DNA of 40,594 nucleotides from CAZMVY01 sp964617875. GTDB taxonomy: Bacteria > Planctomycetota > Phycisphaerae > UBA1845 > PWPN01. Below the pieces are notes generated by a model, which was given only the letters and a program-made list of their open reading frames with translations, was not told where the DNA came from and did not search any database. The stretch spans positions 1 to 40,594 of the forward strand of contig CAZUAI010000049.1 of the NCBI GenBank assembly GCA_964617875.1. The letters run 5' to 3'. This document shows positions 16,337 through 23,407 of the stretch, piece after piece (position 1 is the first letter of the stretch; the number at the start of each line of letters is the position of its first letter). The translations under genes were made by a program, and so were the position numbers.

Positions 16337-16375
16337 CGGCCCCACGGCCGCGCGAAGCGACTGTGGGGCCGGTTT
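16337..16375 (+). terminator. Probable terminator of the hem operon
   Basis: Arms CGGCCCCAC (16337-16345) and GTGGGGCCG (16363-16371) form a 9-bp GC-rich stem with a 17-nt loop, followed by GTTTCC. It starts 28 bp after the hemA stop. The downstream run of T is short. Confidence 0.55.
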
Positions 16376-16437
16376 CCTGCCGGAATCCACACCCCTTCGG
16401 CCAAGGGTCAGCCGTGTGTAGTTTCCGGCGGATCCAT

Positions 16438-16443
16438 TATAAT
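16438..16443 (+). promoter_or_regulatory. Candidate -10 element before repeat B
   Basis: A perfect TATAAT lies at 16438-16443 between the hem terminator and the repeat. No convincing -35 is seen at the right distance. If used, it would transcribe repeat B as part of the leader of the isocitrate dehydrogenase gene (about 210 nt). Confidence 0.3.
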
Positions 16444-16482
16444 GCTTCCGGCCCCGGCATTGCAGCAGGCAACGCCGGGAGG

Positions 16483-16629
16483 GGGCACGGCCGTATGTGC
16501 GAAAGGGGTCAGGAACCCTTGCCGGCGGGGCAGAACACCGTGTTCACGGGGAGTGGACGTCCTGACGCGTTTCGCCCAGGGCAAGAAAGGTTCCTGACCC
16601 AGTCCCTGCGTGCAGGAACGGTCATGCAC
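16483..16629. repeat. 147-bp palindromic repeat, copy B
   Basis: Same orientation and length as copy A (8900-9046), with 19 mismatches and no gaps. Its right end is 32 bp before the start of the dehydrogenase gene, so the structure falls in or near that gene's leader. Together with the terminator and the -10 candidate it accounts for most of the 353-bp gap 16309-16661. Confidence 0.85.
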
Positions 16630-16661
16630 CCGCGCCGGGACGGCCGGGCAGGGGCCAGCGT

Positions 16662-17672
16662 ATGAGTTATACGGTCTGTTTATTGCCGGGCGACGGGATC
16701 GGTCCCGAGGTTACGGGGGCCGCGCGCCGGGTGATCGAGGCCAGCGGCGTCCCGATCGAGTGGGCGGTCCTCCCGGCGGGGGCTTCGGCGGAGCGGGAGC
16801 ACGGCAGCGTCCTTCCGGAACGCACCGTGGCCGCCATCCAGGGGCACGGCGTGGCTCTCAAGGGGCCCGTAACGACGCCCATCGGGCGCGGTCACGAGAG
16901 TGTCAACGTGCAACTTCGCAAGCGGCTGAACCTGTACGCCGCCGTGCGCCCCGTGCGGTCGATCGACGGCATCCGCACGCGGTACGACAACGTCGAACTG
17001 GTCGTGGTCCGCGAGAATACCGAGGGGCTGTACTCGGGCATCGAGAATGAGATCGTTCCCGGCGTGGTGCAGAGCCTGAAGATCGCGACGCTCGCGGGCT
17101 GCACGCGGATCGCCCGGTTCGCATTCCAGTACGCCAGGGATCGCCGCCGCCGGAAGGTGACGGTCTTCCACAAGGCGAACATCATGAAGAAGTCGGACGG
17201 GCTGTTCCTCGATTGCGCCCGCCGGGTCCACAGCGGCTCCTTTCCGGACATCGAGTACCAGGAACTCATCATCGACAACGGCTGTATGCAGCTCGTCCGC
17301 GACCCGTCCCAGTTCGACATCCTGCTGCTGGAAAACCTGTACGGGGATGTCGTGAGCGATCTTTGTGCCGGGCTGGTCGGCGGGTTGGGGGTTGTGCCGG
17401 GGGCGAATTTCGGAGATAACGCGGCGGTCTTCGAGGCCGTACACGGGTCCGCGCCCGACATCGCGGGCAAGGGCCTCGCGAATCCGCTGGCGTGCATCAT
17501 GAGCGGCGTGATGATGCTGAACCACCTCGGCGAGCACGAGGCGGCCGAGCGGATCAAAACCGCGTACAATCACGTGCTGCAGGAGGGCGACCCGGCCAGG
17601 CGAACGCGTGACATCGGCGGCACGGCCACGACCGACGGGTTTGCGAACGCAATCATCGAAGCGATGGGGTGA
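16662..17672 (+). CDS. NAD-type isocitrate dehydrogenase (IDH/IPMDH superfamily)
   Basis: This 336-residue beta-decarboxylating dehydrogenase is assigned by its substrate loop. SVNVQLRKRLNLYAAVRP matches the S-x-N-x(2)-R-(K/R) signature of NAD-dependent isocitrate dehydrogenases related to eukaryotic IDH3, rather than the isopropylmalate dehydrogenase pattern. Other motifs are LLPGDGIGPEV, RENTEGLYSGIEN, FHKANIMKKSDGLFL (catalytic Lys), DILLLENLYGDVVSDL (metal Asp residues) and AVHGSAPDIAGKGLANP. The enzyme converts isocitrate to 2-oxoglutarate in the TCA cycle. Homoisocitrate or tartrate dehydrogenase remain possible. It is transcribed alone, behind repeat B. Confidence 0.82.
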   Translation: MSYTVCLLPGDGIGPEVTGAARRVIEASGVPIEWAVLPAGASAEREHGSVLPERTVAAIQGHGVALKGPVTTPIGRGHESVNVQLRKRLNLYAAVRPVRSIDGIRTRYDNVELVVVRENTEGLYSGIENEIVPGVVQSLKIATLAGCTRIARFAFQYARDRRRRKVTVFHKANIMKKSDGLFLDCARRVHSGSFPDIEYQELIIDNGCMQLVRDPSQFDILLLENLYGDVVSDLCAGLVGGLGVVPGANFGDNAAVFEAVHGSAPDIAGKGLANPLACIMSGVMMLNHLGEHEAAERIKTAYNHVLQEGDPARRTRDIGGTATTDGFANAIIEAMG

Positions 17673-17749
17673 AGAGGATACAAGGTGACGCAGGGGAAGA
17701 GAGAGACGGGTTATGATTGAGCGAATAACCAGGTGACTGAGTAGACCGT

Positions 17750-17782
17750 TACCCTCACCCCATCCCTCTCCCTTGAAGGGAG
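17750..17782. repeat. 33-bp dispersed repeat, copy 1
   Basis: Read on the minus strand, this matches 29834-29866 at 31 of 33 positions. It contains the palindrome CTCCCT(T/G)CAAGGGAG followed by GAGGGAYGGGGTGAGGGTA. It lies 35 bp upstream of the first exported isomerase gene. Similar CCCTCACCC/CCCTCTCCC strings are common in many bacterial genomes; function is unknown. Confidence 0.8.
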
Positions 17783-17817
17783 GGGGGAACGGAACACCGG
17801 ACGAACGGAGGATCCCA

Positions 17818-19392
17818 ATGTCGCACGAACACGGTTCACAGCATCCGGCCCATGCCTGTTCCTGCTGCTCGGGCAGCCAGCGGGCGGCTCTGGCGGCGGT
17901 TTCGCGCAGGGACTTCATGCTGGGCATGGGTGCGGCGGCAGCCGTGACCGGCTTGGCCGGGGCACAGGGCGCGGCCCAGGCGGAGGACGCCCGGGCGGCG
18001 GCCGGCCCGAAGACCGCGCCGGCCTCGCAACTCGTTGTTCAGCCCGTGTTTACGTACGGCATCCCGCAACGAAAGGAGCAGACGAGCTGGCGGCCGTGGG
18101 GGGGCATCCAGACGCCCGCGCAGGCGGCCGAGGAGAAGGCACGCATCGAGAAGGAGCTGCGCGAGATGGTGGCGGCGAACGGCCTGGCCGTGAAGATGCT
18201 GCCTCTTGCGGAGGTGCGCACTCCGAACGAGGCCAAGGCCGTCAAGCAGACGGCGTGCGACGCGATGCTCGTCTACGCATCGGGCGCCGGACGCGACGCG
18301 ATCGAGGCGCTGATCGACCCGGATCGGGCGAACCTGTTCTTCCTGCGGCACAGCCCGGGGCCGGTCTCGCTGTGGTATGAGATCATGCACCCGCACATGC
18401 TGCGCAAGGCGTCCGACACGTACAGGCAGCCCGGCGTAAACGTGGACGATGTGGTCATCGACGACTACGCCGAGCTGGCGTGGAAGCTGCGTTCGCTGGC
18501 GGCGTTGCGCAGGACGCTGGGGCAGCGGATCGTGGCGATCGGCGGGGCGGGCGGCTGGGGCGACGGGCGCAGGCTGGCGCCGCCGATCGCGCGGGAGAAG
18601 TGGCAGCTGGACATCCGCGAGGTTTCGTACGAGGACCTCGGCAAGCGGATCGAGGCCCTGCAGAAGGACGCCGGCGCCGTGGCCGCGGCGCGGGCCGAGG
18701 CCGAGGCGTATCTTCGGCAGCCGAACGTCAGGCTGCAGACCGAAAAGCAGTACGTCGAGAATGCGTTCATCCTGTACCGGGCGTTCAAGGACCTGATGAA
18801 GGAGAACGACGCGCGGGCCATGACGATCCAGCACTGCATGGGCACGGTGATGCCGATCTCGAAGACAACGGCGTGCCTGCCGCTCAGCCTGCTGAACGAC
18901 GAAGGCTGCCTGGCGTTCTGCGAGTCGGACTTCGTGGTGATTCCGTCGGGGATGCTGATGCACCACATCACGGGCCTGCCGGTGTTCCTGAATGACCCGA
19001 CGTGGCCGCACAACGGCATCGTGACGATCGCCCATTGCACCGCGCCGCGGAAGATGGACGGGAAGAACTACGAGCCGGTGACGCTGCTGACGCATTTTGA
19101 ATCGGACTACGGGGCGGCCCCGAAGGTGGACATGAAGATCGGCCAGGTGTGTACGAACGTCGTGCCGGACTTCGCGTCGAAGAAGTGGGTCGGCTTCACG
19201 GGCAAGGTTGCCGACAACCCGTTCCTCGACATCTGCCGTTCGCAGTCGGACATCGCGATCGACGGGAACTGGAAGCGGCTGCTGGACGACATGCGCGGCT
19301 TCCACTGGATGATGGTCTACGGCGACTGCTGCAAGGAAGTCGGCTACGCGATCCGGCGGCTGGGGATCGAGTGGGAGAATATCTCGGCGTAG
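17818..19392 (+). CDS. Tat-exported fucose-isomerase-like protein (1)
   Basis: This 524-residue protein has a twin-arginine signal, SRRDFMLGMGAAAAVTG, with the Arg pair at 30-31. The n-region before it is unusually long and rich in His and Cys. The mature part resembles the L-fucose/L-arabinose isomerase family. It has two N-terminal Rossmann-like domains and a C-terminal domain with CESDFVVIPSG, FLNDPTW and IAHCTAPRKMDG. The Glu, Asp and His in these segments sit where FucI has its metal ligands. An isomerase working in the periplasm is the simplest reading; a binding role is possible. ATG 17818 follows GGAGG by 6 nt. The paralogue at 19497 follows 104 bp later in the same direction. Confidence 0.75.
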   Translation: MSHEHGSQHPAHACSCCSGSQRAALAAVSRRDFMLGMGAAAAVTGLAGAQGAAQAEDARAAAGPKTAPASQLVVQPVFTYGIPQRKEQTSWRPWGGIQTPAQAAEEKARIEKELREMVAANGLAVKMLPLAEVRTPNEAKAVKQTACDAMLVYASGAGRDAIEALIDPDRANLFFLRHSPGPVSLWYEIMHPHMLRKASDTYRQPGVNVDDVVIDDYAELAWKLRSLAALRRTLGQRIVAIGGAGGWGDGRRLAPPIAREKWQLDIREVSYEDLGKRIEALQKDAGAVAAARAEAEAYLRQPNVRLQTEKQYVENAFILYRAFKDLMKENDARAMTIQHCMGTVMPISKTTACLPLSLLNDEGCLAFCESDFVVIPSGMLMHHITGLPVFLNDPTWPHNGIVTIAHCTAPRKMDGKNYEPVTLLTHFESDYGAAPKVDMKIGQVCTNVVPDFASKKWVGFTGKVADNPFLDICRSQSDIAIDGNWKRLLDDMRGFHWMMVYGDCCKEVGYAIRRLGIEWENISA

Positions 19393-19496
19393 AGGGCGGA
19401 AACGTAAGCGTGCGTGGTGGATCGGGCGGGCGTCCTGCCGCTTTTGCGGCGGGGCCCCGGGAGACGTCTGGAGCGAACCAGGCACAGGAGCCAGCC

Positions 19497-20972
19497 ATGA
19501 ATACGGAGCTTTCGAGGCGTGAGTTTCTGGGGACGGCGTCGGCGGGTGTCGCGGCGGCGGCGATGGCGGGGCGGGCGGCGTACGGAGCGGAGGATGCGCC
19601 GGTCGGCCGGCTGCCGTCGTTCACGAAGACGCGGGTGCTGCGGGTCTTCATCGGCGTCGCGACGGGATGGCCGCGGCCCGACCTGGACATGATGGCGGAA
19701 AAGAAGCGGATCGAGGCCGAACTCGACAAGGTGCCGGGCATGGAGGATGTCGAGTTTCTCTGCAACGAACTCATCCGCGACCCGGAGACGCTGAAGAAGG
19801 CGATCGCGCAGTACAAGGACGCCGACGGCATCCTGGCCGTGCAGGTGAGCATCGGCACGTCTCATCTGCTCCACGTCCTGTGCGACAGCGGGCTGCCGGT
19901 CATGACGTTCCACGTGCCGTACAGCGGGCACGAATGGCACCTCGTCCCCGACCTCCAGCGGGCGGGCAGGAAGATCGACCTGATCGCCACGAGCCGCTTC
20001 CAGGACGTACAGGCGGCCATTCGCCCGTTCCGGGCGATTCACCGCATGAAGGAGACGAAGGTGCTGTACGTCGGCGGCGGGCATCAGCCGGCGCCGGCAT
20101 ACGTCGCGGAGGCGAAGAAGCGGCTCGGCATCGAGGTCGTGTCGATCGATCACAAACGGCTCGTCGAGGCATACGACGCGATGGATGCGGCGGCCGTCGA
20201 GGCCGAGGCGAACCGCTGGGTGCAGCGGGCCGAGAAGGTAAAGGAACCCTCGCGCGAGGAGATCGGCAAGTCGGCGCGGCTCTGCCTGGCGATGCAGAAG
20301 GTGCTGGCGGCGGAGAAGGCCCACGCGATGACGATCAACTGCCTCGGGCTGTTCGGGGCGAAGGGCCTGCCGGCCTACCCGTGCTTCGGGTTCGTGCGGT
20401 TGAACGACATCGGTCTGGTCGGCGTGTGCGAGGCGGACCTGCCGAGCACGTTCACACAGATCATCTATCAGCACATGGAAGGCGTCCCGGGCTTCGTGAC
20501 GGACCCGGTCTTTGACACGTCCAACGACACGGTGATCCACGCGCATTGCGTGGCGGCGACGAAGATGGACGGGCCGCAGGGCGAGTCGGCGCCGTACGTG
20601 ATCCGGACGCACCTGGAGGATCACAAGGGCGCGGTCCTGCAGACGAGGATGCGCGTCGGGCAGGAAATCACGATGGCCAAGCTCGTCAGCGGCGATCCGA
20701 AGGTGACCGCGGCCCGGCAGCACATGCTGGCCGCCAGCCCCCCCGAATGCTTCGGCTGCGACCGGATGCTGGTCTCGACGGGCAGGATTGTGGACGTGCC
20801 GGACGTGGACAGCGGCTGCCGTACGAAGATCGCGGTGAAGGTCCGCGATGCCCGCAAGATGCTCGAGGGCTGGTCGTACGGGTTGCACCGGGTCATCTTT
20901 TACGGCAATCATATGGCCGACACACGGCGGCTGGCCCGTTTCCTGGACATCGACGTCGTGGAAGAAGGGTAG
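19497..20972 (+). CDS. Tat-exported fucose-isomerase-like protein (2)
   Basis: This 491-residue protein shares the fold and C-terminal signatures of the preceding gene (CEADLPSTFTQII, VTDPVFDTSNDTVIHAHC, AATKMDG) but is clearly diverged overall. The Tat signal is short and classical: SRREFLGTASAGVAAAAMAG, with a likely cleavage after AYG (residue 30). A Gly-rich LYVGGGHQPAP segment lies in the middle domain. ATG 19497 follows CAGGAG. Two different exported members side by side suggest either a hetero-oligomer or two substrates of one pathway. No cytoplasmic kinase or aldolase accompanies them here. Confidence 0.75.
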   Translation: MNTELSRREFLGTASAGVAAAAMAGRAAYGAEDAPVGRLPSFTKTRVLRVFIGVATGWPRPDLDMMAEKKRIEAELDKVPGMEDVEFLCNELIRDPETLKKAIAQYKDADGILAVQVSIGTSHLLHVLCDSGLPVMTFHVPYSGHEWHLVPDLQRAGRKIDLIATSRFQDVQAAIRPFRAIHRMKETKVLYVGGGHQPAPAYVAEAKKRLGIEVVSIDHKRLVEAYDAMDAAAVEAEANRWVQRAEKVKEPSREEIGKSARLCLAMQKVLAAEKAHAMTINCLGLFGAKGLPAYPCFGFVRLNDIGLVGVCEADLPSTFTQIIYQHMEGVPGFVTDPVFDTSNDTVIHAHCVAATKMDGPQGESAPYVIRTHLEDHKGAVLQTRMRVGQEITMAKLVSGDPKVTAARQHMLAASPPECFGCDRMLVSTGRIVDVPDVDSGCRTKIAVKVRDARKMLEGWSYGLHRVIFYGNHMADTRRLARFLDIDVVEEG

Positions 20973-21021
20973 CCGCCGTCGCCGGCGTCACGAGCAATCG
21001 ACCAAGGAGAGCCACTGAAAT

Positions 21022-22620
21022 ATGCCCTCTGCGCGATCTTCCAAGCGAGGTGGTTCCGTTGGCCCGCGGGCGTCCGGGTGCGTGCTGACCGAAGAGGCAC
21101 TCCTGGCGTTGCGGCGCATTCCGCACGTGCCGCCGGGGACGTGCGCCCAGGCGCTCGGGCTGACCAACCGGACGCGCAACGCGCTGGTCAGGGCCGGACT
21201 GGCCGGGGACCTCAGTCGCCTCGGGGGGCTCCCCGTGGAGCGGCTGTCCGCCGTTCGCGGGCTCGGCCCGCGAAGCCTGGCGGATCTGCTGGGGCGCATG
21301 TGTGCGGCGCAATCGCCGCCGCGTGGCGCATCGCGTCCGCGGAAGCCCAATCCCGGCCGGATCCGCGCCCTTCTGGCGCAGATTGCCGCCGTGCCCGGGG
21401 CCCTCGACATCCGCAGCACGGACGTCCGGCTCGGCCTGCTGGTTCTCCAGGCGGCGCCGAAGTGCTCATCGGTCGGCCAGCTTGTCCGGGCGTGGCGGCG
21501 CGGCACGTCGCTGCGGGTGAACGAGGACGCGCTCGTGAGCCTGCGGGACGCGATCCGGCGCATGTCGCGGATGTCGTGCGAAGAGGAACTGATCGAAATC
21601 CTGTCGCACGGCGAAGCGGGGCGAACGCTCTTCCGGAAGGGGCGGAGGCGCGACGTTGTGGCCGCCTATTACGGCCTCGGGCGTGCGCCGGCGAAAACGC
21701 TCGAAGCCATCGGTCAGCGACTGGGCGTGACCCGGGAACGGGTGCGGCAGATCTGCAACCCGATTGCGCTGGCGCGGACCGCACCGAAGCCCTTCGCGCC
21801 GGCCGTGGACAAGGCGCTGGCCATCATTCGAAAACGGATCCCCGACTCGCGTATCGCCATTCAGAACGCGCTGGTGGAACAGGGACTTCTCCGGCCCGGC
21901 ACGCACCTGCGGACCGTGATCCGCGCGGCCCGGCTGCTCAAGCGCCAGCCGCGGCTCGTCATGCAGGAATCCGGCTCGGACCACCTCGTCGGCGACGACC
22001 GCCAGAGAGACCTGGTCGTCCGCGCCTGCCGCATGGCCCGGGCACTCATGGTCCGGTCGGGGTTCACGTCCGTGGCGGACGTCCGCGCGCGATGGGTCCG
22101 GCGCGTCGGCTCGAATCTCTCCGATGATCTGCTCACGGCCATGCTCCAGTCGGAACGCGGGTTTCGCTGGCTCGACCGCTCCGCGGGGACGTTCTTCTAC
22201 GCCGAGGGGGGCCGAAACCCGATTCGCGAGCGGATCCGCATGATCATGGCGGTGGCGCCGCGAATCAGGATCGATGAGGTTCGCGCCGCCCTGGAACGGG
22301 ACGACCGGTGCCGGGCGCCGGTGCCCGATGCCCTGATCGAGTTCTGCCGACAGATGCCCGGGTGCCGCGTGCGCGGGCAGGAGGTTCTTGCCGCGCCGCG
22401 CGACGCCCACGCGGACGCATTGACGTCGAACGCGGTCGCCGTCGTACGCCTGTTTCGCAAGCACGGTCCCTTCCTCCGGTTCGGCGAACTGATACGGCTC
22501 GCCCTGGCCGCGGGCCTGCCCAAAGCCACGGTAACCGCCTACATGCACCGTTTGCCGATCCTCAAGAACCACGGCCACGGGCTCTACAGCCTGGTCGGCG
22601 TCAAGAGCCCGCCGAAGTGA
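21022..22620 (+). CDS. Alpha-CTD / sigma-4 / winged-helix DNA-binding protein
   Basis: This 532-residue protein joins modules of the transcription machinery. Residues about 40-95 (LGLTNRTRNALVRAGLAGDL, then VRGLGPRSLADLLGRM) match the helix-hairpin-helix C-terminal domain of RNA polymerase alpha. Residues 226-246 (TLEAIGQRLGVTRERVRQI) are a textbook sigma-70 region 4 helix-turn-helix. The C-terminal half holds winged-helix-like units. One is RNPIRERIRMIMAVAPRIRI and onward to EFCRQMPGCRV. Another is VVRLFRKHGPFLRFGEL to GHGLYSLVG (about 470-528), which resembles HARE-HTH domains. No sigma region 2 is present, so it cannot act as an ordinary sigma factor. AAGGAG lies 12 nt before ATG 21022. 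Its targets are unknown; the sugar genes on both sides are candidates. Confidence 0.7.
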   Translation: MPSARSSKRGGSVGPRASGCVLTEEALLALRRIPHVPPGTCAQALGLTNRTRNALVRAGLAGDLSRLGGLPVERLSAVRGLGPRSLADLLGRMCAAQSPPRGASRPRKPNPGRIRALLAQIAAVPGALDIRSTDVRLGLLVLQAAPKCSSVGQLVRAWRRGTSLRVNEDALVSLRDAIRRMSRMSCEEELIEILSHGEAGRTLFRKGRRRDVVAAYYGLGRAPAKTLEAIGQRLGVTRERVRQICNPIALARTAPKPFAPAVDKALAIIRKRIPDSRIAIQNALVEQGLLRPGTHLRTVIRAARLLKRQPRLVMQESGSDHLVGDDRQRDLVVRACRMARALMVRSGFTSVADVRARWVRRVGSNLSDDLLTAMLQSERGFRWLDRSAGTFFYAEGGRNPIRERIRMIMAVAPRIRIDEVRAALERDDRCRAPVPDALIEFCRQMPGCRVRGQEVLAAPRDAHADALTSNAVAVVRLFRKHGPFLRFGELIRLALAAGLPKATVTAYMHRLPILKNHGHGLYSLVGVKSPPK

Positions 22621-22660
22621 ACGCGCGCCGCGGGACCGGTTCCGGCTCCGTCCGGCGTTG

Positions 22661-22690
22661 TTGCAACGGCGTCGAAACCCCGACTAAGAT
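22661..22690 (+). promoter_or_regulatory. Candidate promoter for the sugar-uptake genes
   Basis: TTGCAA (22661-22666) and TAAGAT (22685-22690) are 18 bp apart. The start would lie near 22697, leaving a leader of about 215 nt before the mutarotase-like gene. I see no riboswitch fold in that leader. Confidence 0.45.
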
Positions 22691-22912
22691 CATCGCGCCG
22701 GCCGACGCGAACCGGAGCCGGCCCCGCCGCGCGGAGGTGCTCCGGCCGACGTCGGCCATGCGGCGGAACCCGGGCCGTCGTCCGACGCGACGGCCGCCAC
22801 GGCCGCAGCCGCGTTGTGCGTGCCGGCGTTCTTGTCGGCCTTTTCGCGTGTCGCGGCGGGTCCGCGAGACCTGCCGTTATCCGGGCTGAAGGACAGAAAG
22901 GAGTCAGGACTC

Positions 22913-23341
22913 ATGAACCGTTTCCGCGAGATGGCACTGACGATCGGGACGGCGGGCCTCTGCTGTCTGGCGGCGTCCGGCTGCGCCACGACGCCGCCCA
23001 GACTGACCCGCCACGGCATGGTGATCGGCGTCAAGAAGGAGGCCCTTGCCGAGTACAAGCGCCTGCACGCCAACACATGGCCCGAGGTGCTCAAGGCGAC
23101 GCGCGAGTGCAACATCCGCAACTACTCGATCTTCGTCAAGGAGATCGAGCCGGACAAGTACCTGCTCTTCGGCTATTTCGAATACACGGGCACGGACATG
23201 AAGGCCGACTGGGCGAAGATGAAGACCTACCCCGTCATGCACGAGTGGTGGAAGCTCACCGATCCGATGCAGACGCCCCCGCCCATACGCGAAAAGGACG
23301 AATGGTGGGCGATGGCGGAACTGATCTTCCACACCGACTGA
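22913..23341 (+). CDS. Rhamnose-mutarotase-like lipoprotein
   Basis: This 142-residue protein has a lipoprotein signal (MNRFREMALTIGTAGLCCLA, lipobox ending at Cys24). The RhaM-type mutarotase domain (PF05336) follows. It shows RHGMVIGVKKEALAEYKRLH, WPEVLKATRECNIRNYSIF, LLFGYFEYTG and WWKLTDPMQ, the core signatures of L-rhamnose mutarotase. RhaM interconverts the alpha and beta anomers of rhamnose and is normally cytoplasmic, about 104 residues long. Here it appears exported and lipid-anchored. ATG 22913 follows AAAGGAG. The symporter gene starts 66 bp later, suggesting that anomer conversion prepares sugar for uptake. Confidence 0.8.
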   Translation: MNRFREMALTIGTAGLCCLAASGCATTPPRLTRHGMVIGVKKEALAEYKRLHANTWPEVLKATRECNIRNYSIFVKEIEPDKYLLFGYFEYTGTDMKADWAKMKTYPVMHEWWKLTDPMQTPPPIREKDEWWAMAELIFHTD

Positions 23342-23407
23342 CGTCCGGGGGAGTGCCGGGCGCCGGGCGGTCCGACGTCCGCACCGCTCGGCACCGGGCC
23401 GTGAATC

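Noticed and set aside
22697..22912. A riboswitch in the long leader before the mutarotase-like gene
   Set aside because: No known aptamer core was recognised. The length alone is not evidence.
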